Source of the DNA: Telmatactis stephensoni
Taxonomy: Eukaryota; Cnidaria; Anthozoa; Actiniaria; Isophelliidae
Length of the DNA stretch: 64,000 nucleotides
Direction of reading: 5' to 3'
Assembly: GCA_029948255.1 (NCBI GenBank)
Contig: JALIZF010001613.1
Coordinates: 186,001 to 250,000, forward strand
Part shown: positions 36,297 through 47,678 of the stretch, one piece after another
Numbering within the stretch: position 1 is the first letter of the stretch
Layout: each line of letters begins with the position of its first letter
The notes under the pieces: model-generated
Told to the model about the DNA's origin: nothing
What the model saw: only the letters and a program-made list of their open reading frames with translations
Database searches by the model: none
Program-made: the position numbers and the translations under genes

Positions 36297-36782
36297 CTCC
36301 CTTTATAAGAAAATTATTTTTTTATTTTGATTGATCTTTTTATACCTTTAGTTATCCAGGGCCGGCTTTGAGAAATTTTTCATTGTGCGCATTGAGGGTT
36401 TTTTAAGTGCGCATGTTTACTAGCAAGCTTATTAATATTAAATAAAGTCATCGTATTTCAGCCAATGACCTTTCGTGTTGCAAGCCACGTGACATTTTGA
36501 AATTCTTTGAGCTCGATGCCACTTGTTACGGCACCTAAGTTGCTCGTCTTCAGTGTTAATCCTTAATTTAAATTAAGAAACACGAAAGGATGTTCACCTC
36601 TTACTTAGGGCAAGCAAATACTTACTCATCACTTTTTCATAGATTTTGATTTTTTTAAAGCTGTATTTCAATTTTTTCTCCCATATAAACCCTATCTAAA
36701 GGAACGGCTGAATTCATAAATGAATTCATAAAAAAAACAGCTGAACCAACTTCATTGTAGAATAAAAACAATTAACTTGATT

Positions 36783-36784
<2 letters not shown>

Positions 36785-36830
<46 letters not shown>

Positions 36831-36832
36831 TT
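36785..36832 (+). repeat. (AAT)n microsatellite
   Basis: About 15 AAT units are followed by ttattacttctatagcgcaaa, which may be the head of a short repeat element, and then AAAT-rich sequence. Confidence 0.9.
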
Positions 36833-37965
36833 TATTACTTCTATAGCGCAAATTAGCATCTAAATATGATCAAATGCGCTAAACTAAATAAAATATAAAA
36901 ATATAAAGTAAAATAAAATAAAATAAAAAATTTGAAAACAGGAAGAGCCTCCAACGCCTAGTCACTGATTAATAACACTGCTGTTTGCTTTTAAATTTGA
37001 CATGATAAAATATAAATATAAATATAACACCTGCACTGAATACAATGTTCTATAGATTCAAAGCTATAAACGGGGGCGTAAACATGCAGGATGCTTATCA
37101 TGGCGCACAATAATGCACTTTTAGTTTTGTGATTAGGGAATGAATTTAAGGAACCTTTCCTCGGCCGCTATCCGCTCGCAAACTCCCATGAAACTAATGA
37201 GTATTGAACAAAGAATTGAACAGCTATTTGGGCTTAACATTTTACGTGTCACACTGCGTGAAATATATGGTGTCATGGAATTTTCGAGTTCCAGATACTA
37301 AGCAGATATCCAAAGTTTCCGGAAGTAATACGCTAAGTATCAGGATTCTTTGAGTGTCGTGAAGTATCTTACTTCGTATACCTCATGCTTGAAGTGTCAC
37401 TGAGAATCACAGTTTGTATACTCAATGACAAGAAGTGTCAAAGAGTGTCATTTACAGTATACCCGGTGTCATATAGTTTCTGTGAATTTCATGCACCGGA
37501 TACTCTAGATGAGTGATATTCATGTATTTAAAGTTTATCATATGATATTGACTGATACTTTGGTACAGCGTATTACCTAACGTATCACGAAAAAAAACCC
37601 CGGTCAAGTGGATGGATGAATTTATGTGCTCTCCCGGTCAGATAGAAACCCTTGAAAATCCTAATTCCTAATTCTTATAAGCCTAGTGGTTTCAGCCAAG
37701 TCTCCTCGCCATATTATATCTTATTTTCAATATAGATGTATTGTATATTTAAATTCTAAATATATTGTAATTAATTAATATATTTAATTTGTATGAACTG
37801 GCAAAAAATAAACTTGAAGTTCCCTCTTCTTATTTCTTACAAGACTGACTAATGGAGTCTTTTAATCCAAAATTTTAACGTTTGTAACGGTAAGAAAGAG
37901 TTCTTTCTCAAATTTTCAAAACAACAAGAATCAGGGAATATACGATAACCGATACTACTAAACAT

Positions 37966-38028
37966 ATCCCATCATGCATGTTAAGGGAAGGAATCATATC
38001 CCATCATGCATGTTAAGGGAAGGAATGA
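37966..38028 (+). repeat. Tandem duplication upstream of the element gene
   Basis: catatcccatcatgcatgtt followed by aagggaaggaat occurs twice in direct succession, about 250 bp upstream of the proposed start codon. Confidence 0.85.
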
Positions 38029-38271
38029 TCCAGTTTAGGTCAAAGCCACGTCATATGACGTACTTTCATGTGATCACAAACTTGTTTTTGATTGGATATT
38101 ACCGAAAAAGGCGGGCTTTTCGATGATCATTTATAAATCACAAAGGAATTATAAGTCCTCGTCTTCTCTGAGGGTGCTTCACAAAGGAAGGTCAATTACA
38201 TTCAATAGATTTTCAGTTAGTGCAATTCACCAGTTCAGGTTCAGTAAGCACAATATATTGTGACTTTAAAG

Positions 38272-40054
38272 ATGCCTTTTCCATCCGGATCATTTTTTGG
38301 AAGTGGATCGGACAGTTCCACTAGTTTGGATTCAAGCCGTGGCCATGCCGTTCGTGATCGTGGGTCTACCAGGTAATCAGTGCTGGCCCTTCTGCCTCTA
38401 GCTCGCTATCCCGAAGGGAGAACATTGTAGTTAGTTCCGCCGAAATCGCCCGCTTATTTGATAGTATAAAACATCTTGGAGACGATCTCAGGCAGCAACA
38501 ACACCATCGAAAAAATGGCGGGAGACATGGAGAAGACTCGCGATAAAGTAACGAAGCTAAAGGACGAGATAGCGGAGCTGAAAGAGGCGAGTCAAGTGGA
38601 TGTTCGCGACAGTGGGACCTTCAATGGCCCTATTCCAAAGCCAGTTAAGGTAAAGTACCTATATAAGCTCACATTCTTCCTGAGCATGCAGTTAGAGTTT
38701 GTATGTTGAATTCAGTCCGGCCCGGGGATATTTCAATGTAGGAATAGCTAGTCTTGCTTGTAAATTGTAGGGGAGGGGGGATCTTTTGCAGTTATAGATT
38801 GCTAGATTTACCTAGAAGAAGAACCGGGTTTATTTCGTTCGAAAGCTTAACTGAAAGTCGAGATACTGAATTGAATGTAAAGAAGGTCACTGATTTTTAA
38901 AACCTTGCATGGTTTGGCGCTAAAACGGTGCAGTCAAAGAAGTCAGCCTCGTCCTCGGAATTTTGTCCTCATTCCAGCTAGAACTAAGTAACATTTGCCA
39001 GGAAAAAGAAATCAATCACAAATAATGACGCATTAAGCTTTAAAGAAAGGTTGTTTGAAACTGAAATATTTCCTTTTCACGGGAATAAGGGTTGTCTTTT
39101 ATATTTAATATGCATGTTAAGCATTGATTCAAACATTAATAAGTAAATAAGTTGACAGATTATGTCAACTAGCAAGCTCTGATTGGTTGTTCTAGTCGGG
39201 AGGGCACGTTAAAAGATTTCCGGTGCATAGGTGTTTAGCAATTTTACAAGTGAAAAAAGTCTCCATTTTTAACTTTTTTTTTCACTTGGTGTTTTCTCTG
39301 TACTTACGGATGTTTCGAAGTAAAAATAGTATAAAATGTCCCAGCAGAAAAACACCAACTCTATACCCAAATACTTGATTAGCTTGTAGATGAAGGAATG
39401 CTAACAAATTAAAACGGCTTACAATAGCCGACATATTCGAGCCTCCACGTCAAAGGACTACCATTGTTTCCGGCTTTTGATACCAGTCATATTTTAAATC
39501 AGTTTCCAATCATACAATATTTCTTGCAAGGTCTGATCTAAGGTCTTTTATTTTCAACAGGATGATGTCCACGAACTTTATGGACAACTTCCTGACCGTG
39601 AACGATTCCATGCAGAAGAGGGGTAAGCACAAGCAAATGAAGCTAGTTTTACAATAATCATTAATTAGATCGAGTTATTTTATTTATTTTTTTTTTCTTT
39701 CCTTCTTTTTCTTTTGATTTTTTTTTCTGACAGCATTGACAGTGCTCACAATTCAGCCTTGCGTTTAAACATGGTCAAAGAGCTCATGAAAGAAGAAATT
39801 AAAAGTAAGCATTGATGACTGAGTTACAAATACACTGAATGAGCTGTCAACATTGTTTTAATTGGCTTTATTTAGGAGCTGTAACAAGATATTTCGAAAC
39901 GCAAAGGCAGAAGTATCTAAACAGTTTGCCAGAGAGAAAAGAGGCCACAGCCAAGAAAATGAACAGAAAAAGAAGTCAAACCCTACTACCACAAGAACCA
40001 CAAGAAAAAAGAAAAGATAAATTTCAAAAAAGGGTTTCATTGCCACAGAACTGA
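38272..40054 (+). CDS. Four-exon coiled-coil protein carried by the CACTA-like element
   Basis: Exons are 38272-38649, 39561-39622, 39734-39804 and 39876-40054, all with GT..AG borders and compatible phases (for example AAG|GTAAAG at 38649 and ATTAAAA|GTAAGC at 39804). The product would be about 230 residues. It begins with a Ser/Gly-rich N-terminus, then a helical segment with EIARLFDSIKHLGDDL and TRDKVTKLKDEIAELKEA (likely coiled coil). The next exons give DDVHELYGQLPDRERF and LNMVKELMKEEIK, and the C-terminus RYFETQRQKYLNSLPERK is very basic. In exon 1 the frame changes near 38373 and changes back between 38480 and 38545, so this copy carries two compensating one-base shifts or sequencing errors. 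No known domain was recognised. It may be a DNA-binding accessory protein of the transposon, by analogy with TnpA of plant CACTA elements. That is inference. Confidence 0.6.
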
Positions 40055-40393
40055 CTCCAAAAGATCGTAAACAACTTAGCTTTGATCTCGCAATTATTTT
40101 AAAAAATAATGCAGAGAGCGGATTTCGTATTAGTCAGAAAACGACAAAACTGACACGGTTACGGCACGGCGTGATCGGTTTCACACTAAAACGAAATTGT
40201 TCTGCTTAATAACCCTTAGCTTGTTTTTGCGATGTCAAGGAGCTATGTTTCAGATTTTTTCAGTGGCAGATTATTTTCTTTTCTTTTGATCACAGTCTTT
40301 TTTCCGATGCACGTCTGTAACCTCTATTCAATATTCAATATATATATACTCTTGTATAAAATTTAATGTTGTAATTCCCATTTATACATGATC

Positions 40394-40399
40394 AATAAA
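40394..40399 (+). terminator. AATAAA polyadenylation signal of the element gene
   Basis: A canonical AATAAA lies about 340 bp after the stop codon at 40054, the first clear one on this strand downstream of the last exon. Confidence 0.45.
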
Positions 40400-41137
40400 A
40401 CCATTTAAAAGCCAATTAATTTATCTTACGTTATATTTGCCCGTGATAATAGGACAAGTCAGAGGTTGTTGGTGTGTCAAAATATTATACTAAAGATTAT
40501 CCAGTTAGAACTAAGTTAATTGTACCAAGTTATCTGAAATAGCCGGAGAGATGAAAGAGTGGGTAGAAATCAAGTGCATGCATTTCAAGCCTATCTTTAT
40601 ATTGTAATGTCAGGGAAAATCAAGCTGTTTCTGTAATAAATATACTCGAGGTGTCACAAGATATACAACGGTATTCGACTAGTATTCGTTGAATATTAGC
40701 CGTGCCCGTCTATAATAAACTCGAGGTGTCATATAATATACGACGGTATTCAACTGGTATTCTTTGAATATCAGAAAAAATCATGAGGTTTTTGGTCCGT
40801 ATTCTTGGCATGTCAAGGAATATATGATGGCCCGGAAATTCCCTGACAGGGAAAAACAGTCCGAATACGGGAGTATAAGGAACAGGATATTCCATGACAC
40901 TTATAGTGTAAGGTTCCCGAATATTCTCGAAAAATGGCGTATACGTGAAGTATACGAGTTCGAATCAGCAAATATAATGGCCCGTATATCAATTATTTCA
41001 CGCAGTGTCACGGCATGCAAGAGTGTTACAAACGGGGTTTCCCAGACAAAAGAAGATGGAGATTTTCTTTTTCATTGCGCGCTTTTCTAGTTTGTTATAA
41101 TGCAAAATATCAGTCAGACATCGAATTTTACATTATT

Positions 41138-41387
41138 AGAGACCTTTCAGACCTAAAGCGGATTGACGTTTATGGCAAACCGCTAACAACAAACGGCAGA
41201 ATTTGAATTTGATTTTGATTTCATATTTTACTCTAATCCTTCAATCAATCCAACAAGCAAATAACAAATCTTTTAATGACAGAAAATATAACTTTACTTA
41301 AGTGTACAAACGGTTGGGGACACACGGCTAAAGTTTGCCGTTTGACGGTTGCCGTTTGCCCACGTTAACGTCAATCTTAAGGTCTCT
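41138..41387. mobile_element. MITE with AGAGACC ends
   Basis: agagacctttcagacctaaa on the left and the complement of gattgacgtt...agagacctt on the right, with gcaaacggcaaac-like inner arms. ATT flanks both sides. The ends resemble those of the double MITE at 59.0-59.5 kb (AGAGA..TTAAG..ACGT..ACGG). Confidence 0.6.
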
Positions 41388-42194
41388 ATTTTTTAAAATT
41401 TTCCGTGAAACGTTTATCCTTCCCATACTTCTAACAGATAATTCCATCTTAACCTTTTTGAATGCAAGACATCCTACTTAATGCCTTACACGCACCATCC
41501 AACTCTATTTAAAAACTGGCAAGATTTGGGGAGAATGAAAAGAAATTAATTTGAAGAATCGGGTATGTCAGGTGTTCCATTGGTTGTTCCATTGAAATTG
41601 AAATTAATTAAACTGTGAGCAAAGAGAGCAAACAATTGCTTTATGTGACAATATTGGGGATACAGACAACATCAATAGCAAGAAACGTGAATTTAACAGA
41701 GTTTATTAAAATCGATTAGAAGGTATTTAGATTTAGGACTACTGTTTTCCAACAAGGTCTCTTTATTAGTTATAATTAAGCTGATTAACTTCCACTACAC
41801 CTTTTGCTGTTCATAAACCGCAAAGAAACATTCAATCAAGCGAAAAAGCATTGTCATTAGAGCGAACAGACATACAATAACGCCAACGGAGTCTCAAGAG
41901 AGCGATGGAACTTTCATTAAGAAATTTAGCATAGAATTTGGCATGGAGTCATTAACGTTTTCAAACTTTCATTAACGTTTTTGTGCAGTCAATCAAAAAA
42001 AAACACGCATTCAATACAGTGTTTTGGACATTCATTTACGCAAACGTTATAAGTATATATTTTCCACGTGGAAATGTAGGGTTTTAACTGTCTTTTCATT
42101 TTTTTACAAGCCGTGAATATGACTTCTTACAAACAAAGCGCGTTAGCGGTATAAATATCAAGTCAGTTTTGAGTTTCAATCCCTTTTAGGCCGG

Positions 42195-42840
42195 AACATT
42201 GAAATGGCTCAACAAAGAAATAGAATTCCCAACGAAGTCAGAGCGAGAGCGACTTGTGAGGGACTACGAAGACCCTGCAGAGGATTACTTGATTGTGGCT
42301 GGTACTTTGGGCGTAAATCGTTCAACTACCAGAGGCATTGTAACACGGTATATAGCTATTCATTAACGTTGTCGCTGAAGAGAATAAAGGCTAAAGGCTT
42401 TCAACTATCTTTTGTTTACTAACAAACTTCGCTGTAGGATATCTAAGAAATTTTAAAAGGATGTGTCCAAGTTGTAGAAATTTTGCAAGCCATACAGTTG
42501 AGTTTCATATTGTAATAATGTCGGTGGCGGAAAAAAAATTCATGGATTCCGCTCTCAAAGCTTTAGGCTTAGGGGTTTTTCAGCGACAATGTTAATTGAA
42601 TTAGCTATATTCGCGAGGGCAGAATTGAAGAGCACTACCACGAGGTGGGCGTAATAACGTAAAAGTAGACGATGAGATGAAGCAATGCCTAGCCGACATA
42701 GTAGATGAAGATTGTACGCTAACGTTAAGTGCAGTTAACAGTGAACTGAGAAGAAGGCTTCCAAGGAAACCTCGAGTCCATGACCGCACGATTTCTAACT
42801 CGAAAATGACTCAAACTAGCTGTGTTCAAAAGACTTTACA
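42195..42840 (+). pseudogene. Tc1/IS630-like transposase N-terminal relic
   Basis: ATG at 42204 opens MAQQRNRIPNEV. After a frameshift it reads LVRDYEDPAEDY and GTLGVNRSTTRGIV, a helix-turn-helix. The continuation IREGRIEE, RGGRNNVKVDDEMKQCL and ELRRRLPRKPRVHDRTI lies after 42600 and forms the second N-terminal DNA-binding part seen in eukaryotic IS630/Tc1-type transposases. A 242 bp MITE splits the two parts. The catalytic DDE domain is absent. Family assignment rests on motif resemblance only. Confidence 0.6.
42360..42601. mobile_element. MITE inserted in the transposase relic
   Basis: TAGCTAT flanks both sides (42353-42359 and 42602-42608). Terminal repeats ttaacgttgtcgctgaa and the complement of ttcagcgacaatgttaa face inward. 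Removing it rejoins the transposase reading frame region ..VTRYIA.. to IREGR. Confidence 0.75.
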
Positions 42841-43345
42841 GTAAAGATTTTAAAACTTTGTCACAAAGTTTGAAATCGATTTCGTTTTTAACTGAAGTCG
42901 ATGCACACAAATTTTTATTTTTATTTTTTTTACTTTGCACGAATCGCCAATTTCAGATATACTTTGATAAAACAAACAATTGATTTTGATCAATTGTCAA
43001 AGATTCAAGTTTTGAGTTTCAGGGTTTTTTTATTTACACTTTCTTTTATAATTATAAGAAAAATTAAATTACAATTATCAAACAAATTAAAATAAATATA
43101 TGGTGATGCTTAGCTTGGAAGAATTGTTCCGTGTCATGGTTTTGCTACAAAATAAATTGTACTAAAACAGGAGAATCAAATCATGTGTTGATTGAAGCGC
43201 ATGAGTTCAAATCTCAAAAGATCTGCCTCAAGGAGCTTTCCTCCTACATACGTAGCTAGCTCGAACAAATGAATCGATTGATAATGGCCAGTCAAGGATC
43301 TTATCTCCTAAAAGGCGTTTAACTCTTGTAGCCCAAAGGAAAAAA

Positions 43346-43985
43346 AGAAATAAGATGATAATTTGGATAAATTTTATAACATTTTTAATGTTTACAGACA
43401 TGTTTCGAGGTACCGGACCTCATCCTCAGTGTGACTACAATTACAACGAATACAGCATTTATAGAAGATTTTGCATAATTGAGAGTGTGAGAATGCAAGG
43501 CATTAAATATTAAGACTTAAATTAACATGCGAGACTTGTTGGTTTAAGTTGGGCATTTGCCATTTGATATGCATGGCTTCTTTTAGTTTGATAGTGTATT
43601 CAGTTCCCTGATCTATTATTTCAAAACACTTATCAGAACAAGCTTCTTTACATTCTGGTGATTTTGCTAAGTCAGGTTTATATATATGAGAAGACTTATC
43701 ACCCTTGAGATGTTCCCGGACACGTGTACTAAAATGCCTACGACTTTCGCCTAGGTAGCAAGAATTACATCTAGCACAAGTAAATTTGTATGCAAACCTA
43801 ACCAAGTATTATTAATTCTGTAGATACGGTCTATAAGGGTCTTAATAAGACTGATCTTGTATATTTCAGGAGAAAAACTAAGATAGTTTGTAAATAACCC
43901 GACAAAGGTTTTCTTACGATAGACTGATGTTTTGGTTAAGTTAACATTGGAATTATCTATGTAAACGTCAAGAAATTCTGTAGAG
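43346..43985 (-). pseudogene. Penelope-like element, inverted left copy
   Basis: On the minus strand the segment 43800-43985 reads FLDVYIDN and TSVYRKKTFVGLFTN followed by LIKTLIDRIYRINN, the thumb end of a Penelope-type reverse transcriptase. A frameshift follows. The next ORF (43503-43805) is the GIY-YIG nuclease: YKFTCARCNSCYLGESRRHF, then TRVREHLKG. The 3' untranslated part continues to 43346. The 5' part of the element is missing. Confidence 0.75.
43397..43429 (-). ncRNA. Hammerhead-ribozyme-like motif, left copy
   Basis: On the minus strand: ctgagga, t, stem gaggt..acctc, then gaaac, atgtc. The order CUGANGA - stem II - GAAA - GUC matches the hammerhead core known from Penelope-like elements. 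One extra T between the first box and stem II makes activity doubtful. Confidence 0.4.
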
Positions 43986-43987
43986 AT

Positions 43988-44371
43988 TTGAATATCAAAT
44001 TAGTCTTCAACACCTTCAAAATCAACAATATGCTCAACAGTGTAAAAGACTCAATCCCGAGAGAATTGCGCTCGAACATTGTGTACAAATTTACTTGTGC
44101 TAGATGTAATTCTTGCTACCTAGGCGAAAGTCGTAGGCATTTTAGTACACGTGTCCGGGAACATCTCAAGGGTGATAAGTCTTCTCATATATATAAACCT
44201 GACTTAGCAAAATCACCAGAATGTAAAGAAGCTTGTTCTGATAAGTGTTTTGAAATAATAGATCAGGGAACTGAATACACTATCAAACTAAAAGAAGCCA
44301 TGCATATCAAATGGCAAATGCCCAACTTAAACCAACAAGTCTCGCATGTTAATTTAAGTCTTAATATTTAA
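43988..44371 (+). CDS. Penelope-like element GIY-YIG domain, right copy
   Basis: This 127-codon ORF starts in the connector after the RT thumb (KLVFNTFKINN), then VYKFTCARCNSCYLGESRRH and TRVREHL, the GIY-YIG endonuclease core with its conserved arginine. It ends NLNQQVSHVNLSLNI. The last 445 bp of the copy (44084-44528) match the left copy in inverted orientation. It is a truncated retroelement fragment, not a host gene. Confidence 0.75.
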   Translation: MNIKLVFNTFKINNMLNSVKDSIPRELRSNIVYKFTCARCNSCYLGESRRHFSTRVREHLKGDKSSHIYKPDLAKSPECKEACSDKCFEIIDQGTEYTIKLKEAMHIKWQMPNLNQQVSHVNLSLNI

Positions 44372-44444
44372 TGCCTTGCATTCTCACACTCTCAATTATG
44401 CAAAATCTTCTATAAATGCTGTATTCGTTGTAATTGTAGTCACA

Positions 44445-44477
44445 CTGAGGATGAGGTACGGTACCTCGAAACATGTC
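44445..44477 (+). ncRNA. Hammerhead-ribozyme-like motif, right copy
   Basis: Same motif as the left copy: ctgaggat, gaggt..acctc, gaaacatgtc. One loop base differs. Located in the 3' untranslated part downstream of the GIY-YIG stop codon. Confidence 0.4.
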
Positions 44478-44529
44478 TGTAAACATTAAAAATGTTATAA
44501 AATTTATCCAAATTATCATCTTATTTCTA

Positions 44530-46440
44530 ACGCGTAGACCATTTGGATCGGTACTCCACGACATTGCAGAAAAAAAGAAAGAAAGAAAGAAAAAAAAAAA
44601 GAAAAAGAAAATCGAATGAAGAATCGATTGATAGTAACCAGTTATGGTCTCGAATATATAAGAGTCGTAAAATGAAATGCTAATTGGACATAGACTTAAC
44701 ACATACAATAAATCGAGGGTGGGAGCAATTATTTCTTTACTGAGAAATTAATTTGAATAAAAATGGTCTCTGTCCGTTGTCGGAACGAATTGAGAAAACC
44801 ATGAGTCACTTAATGAGACCAGGTGGACTGTCCTTGCAATATGGCCAAGACTGACACTATACCATTTTATCTTTGATATGATTCTATCTTTGTACTTGGG
44901 ACCACATTTCACTGTATTTGTTCTCCATCAAAGAGCGAGGCTCAACTGCTTTGTAGCCTGTTTTCGGTTGAAGTAATTTTAATCTATTATTTTAAATTTA
45001 CTTAAAGAGTTCTATTGAAATTCCGGTTTACTCTTTATGTCGTCATACATAATTCAAGGGAAAAATTCATCTGCGGCGTCTTCAAAGGCGACAAAATATA
45101 CATATATACAAAAAAGTAGAGGTAAAAAGAGGTTGTGCAAGGAAACTGTTGTCATCGCGTTGAATTGTTTGACGACTGTCTTCATCAAAACATCGGGTCA
45201 CTTGCATGGAACTCTCAGACAGGTAATTTACTACAGAAAACAGTAAATCTGATGTGTTAATATTGAGCTTTTCCTCGGGATTTTGTGTTTGTTTTGCCAC
45301 AAGTTTAAGGAATTATCGAAGTGATATTTTTGCTGTATTATGCAAACATCAAATGATATAAATGGTTTTCAAGACGAAAACTATAGGATCTATCGTTAAG
45401 AGTTATTTGATTCGTTTCACAAGAACAAAATGTAGGAAAATGACAAAAAAGTGACTTAATAGGATTTGGCACAGATGAAATATTATATTTGCATCCTCGC
45501 ACACATGTTCTGTTAGCGCGTGTCCGCGCGCTCGTTGTTTATTTGTATACGTTGCTCCAGAGCTCCAAACATTGTACCCTGGTGATGGGCGCTTAATTAG
45601 CTCGAAAGCTCGCTAAATAGAATGAATTTCAAGGTTTTGGAAACACACTTTAGTTCTGATAATATGAAATCAACCTGCACAGGTCACTAATGACTACAAA
45701 TGGCTCTACTGGCCGGCTCAGCGCGAGTTCGGGATAGAACTTTAATAATATAAAAACCGCGTCCATGGTGTTATTAATTCTATTTCATATATGATTTCAA
45801 CTGAACAGTTAATATCATAAAGGTTAGATATTCACTGACACAGTATTTTCATACACCGAGATAGACAAAGAAGATTCATGCAGCTGCTTTGGGTTTTACT
45901 GCAATCTTTATTAATGCCATGCAAACAAACTCAGACATCCAAACAGGTCAACCGGATTTTGTACATGTCGATATATGGCTTACGTCAATATGTTACTTCA
46001 CAATAATTAACAAACATTGTTATATACCAACTGTCAAAGTCAATTTTTTCCGTGCTCTGATTGGGCGAGAGCGCATCACGTGAACGTCAACAAATTTTGC
46101 TGTTTCCCCAGCAACAACTCTCAGCGGACAACAGTGAGTTTTATTCACCGGTAATAACAAAACCGGAAGTTGATTGAGCTTGAAGGCACGTTTTTGGCAG
46201 CGCACGTTTACAAATTCATTCATTCGGACATGCACGTGGCAAAACTCGTGTTTATTGTCAATTGTTTAAGACCAATATACAACATTTATTCCGAGAAAAA
46301 GATGATAACCAACTCGGCTCCGCCTCGGGAAACATTGGTGGTCTCAGGACCACAAAACATACTGTTTCCCTCGGTCCCAGTCAATAAGTGTTAATTGATA
46401 TCAGAGCGCTAATATTATAATGATCAGAAAACGATTTTTC
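44530..46440. other. No confirmed gene; possible CCAATCAG-bearing element
   Basis: A-rich sequence at 44575-44605. An ORF at 45037-45246 ends in a possible donor (CAG|GTAATT) but has no recognisable domain. At 46051-46090 CTGATTGG is followed by gcgagagcgc. A small hairpin with tip ctcggctccgcctcggg lies at about 46312-46375. This resembles the hairpin elements at 20.9, 27.3 and 32.7 kb. Confidence 0.35.
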
Positions 46441-46462
46441 TGTCGAGCGAGCTAGATTTCGA

Positions 46463-47678
46463 TATGCATCACAGGCGGACCATCCTCTCAGTTTGTGGTT
46501 TGGGCTTCCTGTGTCAGGGTCGAATGGCCGTTGGTTTCAAACAAGCTGAAATGTAGTGCTTTTCACTGGCGATTTTACTTGATTGCTCTACATCTTGAAA
46601 TTCAAAATATTGTGTCAAAATAAACTTCAATCCTTATATTTATCAGATATGAGTCTTGTTTTGTCGTCCGATGAGTTTTAAGAGAGTTATTAGAGGGAGG
46701 CGTACGCTCACTAGTGCAGAAGAAAAATCACAAGGCAGGCAGCTTCGGCCGAGCGAAACGTCACTCGCGCCTACATTCCCCACAAAATCTCCCCGAAAAA
46801 AATATCCCTCGCCATTTACACCCGGCAGTATTTAAGAATGATAACCCACGAATACCCTGATCGAGTCTCGTTGGATTCCGTTGGGTAAAAGTGCACAAAA
46901 CTCGGTCTCGAACTCCGTTGATAGCCATTCATACTATGATCTGACCACTGTGCTGTCCTCTCGGCATCCCAAGAATGCAAAAAGTCACGAAATCTCTATT
47001 TATCTTAGATAAATTATATAACATATTAGATTTACAGAGTTATATAAATGTTGTTTACAATAAAAAACGTTATTTCAGAAATGAATATTACTGTGAATGA
47101 TCTAAAAAGCCTGTTATGTTATGAGAAAACGATACAATACAGTTGAGATTTCGTGACTTTTTGCATTCTTGGGATGCCGAGAGGACAGCACAGTGGTCAG
47201 ATCATAGTATGAATGGCTATCAACGGAGTTCGAGACCGAGTTTTGTGCACTTTTACCCAACGGAATCCAACGAGACTCGATCAGGGTATTCGTGGGTTAT
47301 CATTCTTAAATACTGCCGGGTCTAAATGGCGAGGGATATTTTTTTCGGGGAGATTTTGTGGGGAATGTAGGCGCGAGTGACGTTTCGCTCGGCCGAAGCT
47401 GCCTGCCTTGTGATTTTTCTTCTGCACTGGTGAGCGTACGCCTCCCTCTAATAACTCTCTTAAAACTCATCGGACGACAAAACAAGACTCATATCTGATA
47501 AATATAAGGATTGAAGTTTATTTTGACACAATATTTTGAATTTCAAGATGTAGAGCAATCAAGTAAAATCGCCAGTGAAAAGCACTACATTTCAGCTTGT
47601 TTGAAACCAACGGCCATTCGACCCTGACACAGGAAGCCCAAACCACAAACTGAGAGGATGGTCCGCCTGTGTATGCAT
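46463..47678. mobile_element. 1.2 kb palindromic (foldback) element
   Basis: Arms 46463-46996 and 47145-47678 are inverted copies (paired positions sum to 94141), separated by 148 bp of AT-rich spacer. Differences are few, such as tagtgcag against ctgcactgg near 46711/47430. No ORF with a domain. Each arm contains a tRNA-like module near the spacer. Confidence 0.85.
47171..47250 (+). other. tRNA-like module in the foldback arm
   Basis: A-box-like AGCACAGTGGTC (47187-47198) and B-box-like GAGTTCGAGACC (47226-47237) have near-tRNA spacing. The module is repeated inverted in the left arm. No convincing cloverleaf, so a tRNA-derived SINE head is likelier than a tRNA gene. Confidence 0.35.

Larger units (their letters stand above)
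37252..41007 (+). mobile_element. CACTA/EnSpm-like transposon, 3.76 kb
   Basis: The left end CACTGCGTGAAATA (37252-37265) is repeated inverted at 40994-41007. TCA directly flanks both ends (37249-37251 and 41008-41010). CACTA/G termini and a 3 bp target duplication are the hallmarks of the EnSpm/CACTA group. Subterminal repeats are plentiful: agtgtca and gtatac motifs at 37330-37460 on the left, and two copies of gaggtgtca...ggtattc.actggtattc at about 40649 and 40728 on the right. The interior carries a four-exon gene but no transposase that I recognise, so the element is probably mobilised in trans. Confidence 0.7.
43346..44528. mobile_element. Two Penelope-like copies joined 5' to 5'
   Basis: Arms 43346-43790 and 44084-44528 are inverted copies (paired positions sum to 87874). 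Both 3' ends point outward and both carry the same 3' tail (agaaataagatgataatttg on the left). Penelope elements are known for partial tandem and inverted arrangements. Confidence 0.75.

Noticed and set aside
45037..45246. Possible 5' exon with a CAG|GTAATT donor
   Set aside because: No downstream exon or recognisable domain; cannot be told from chance.
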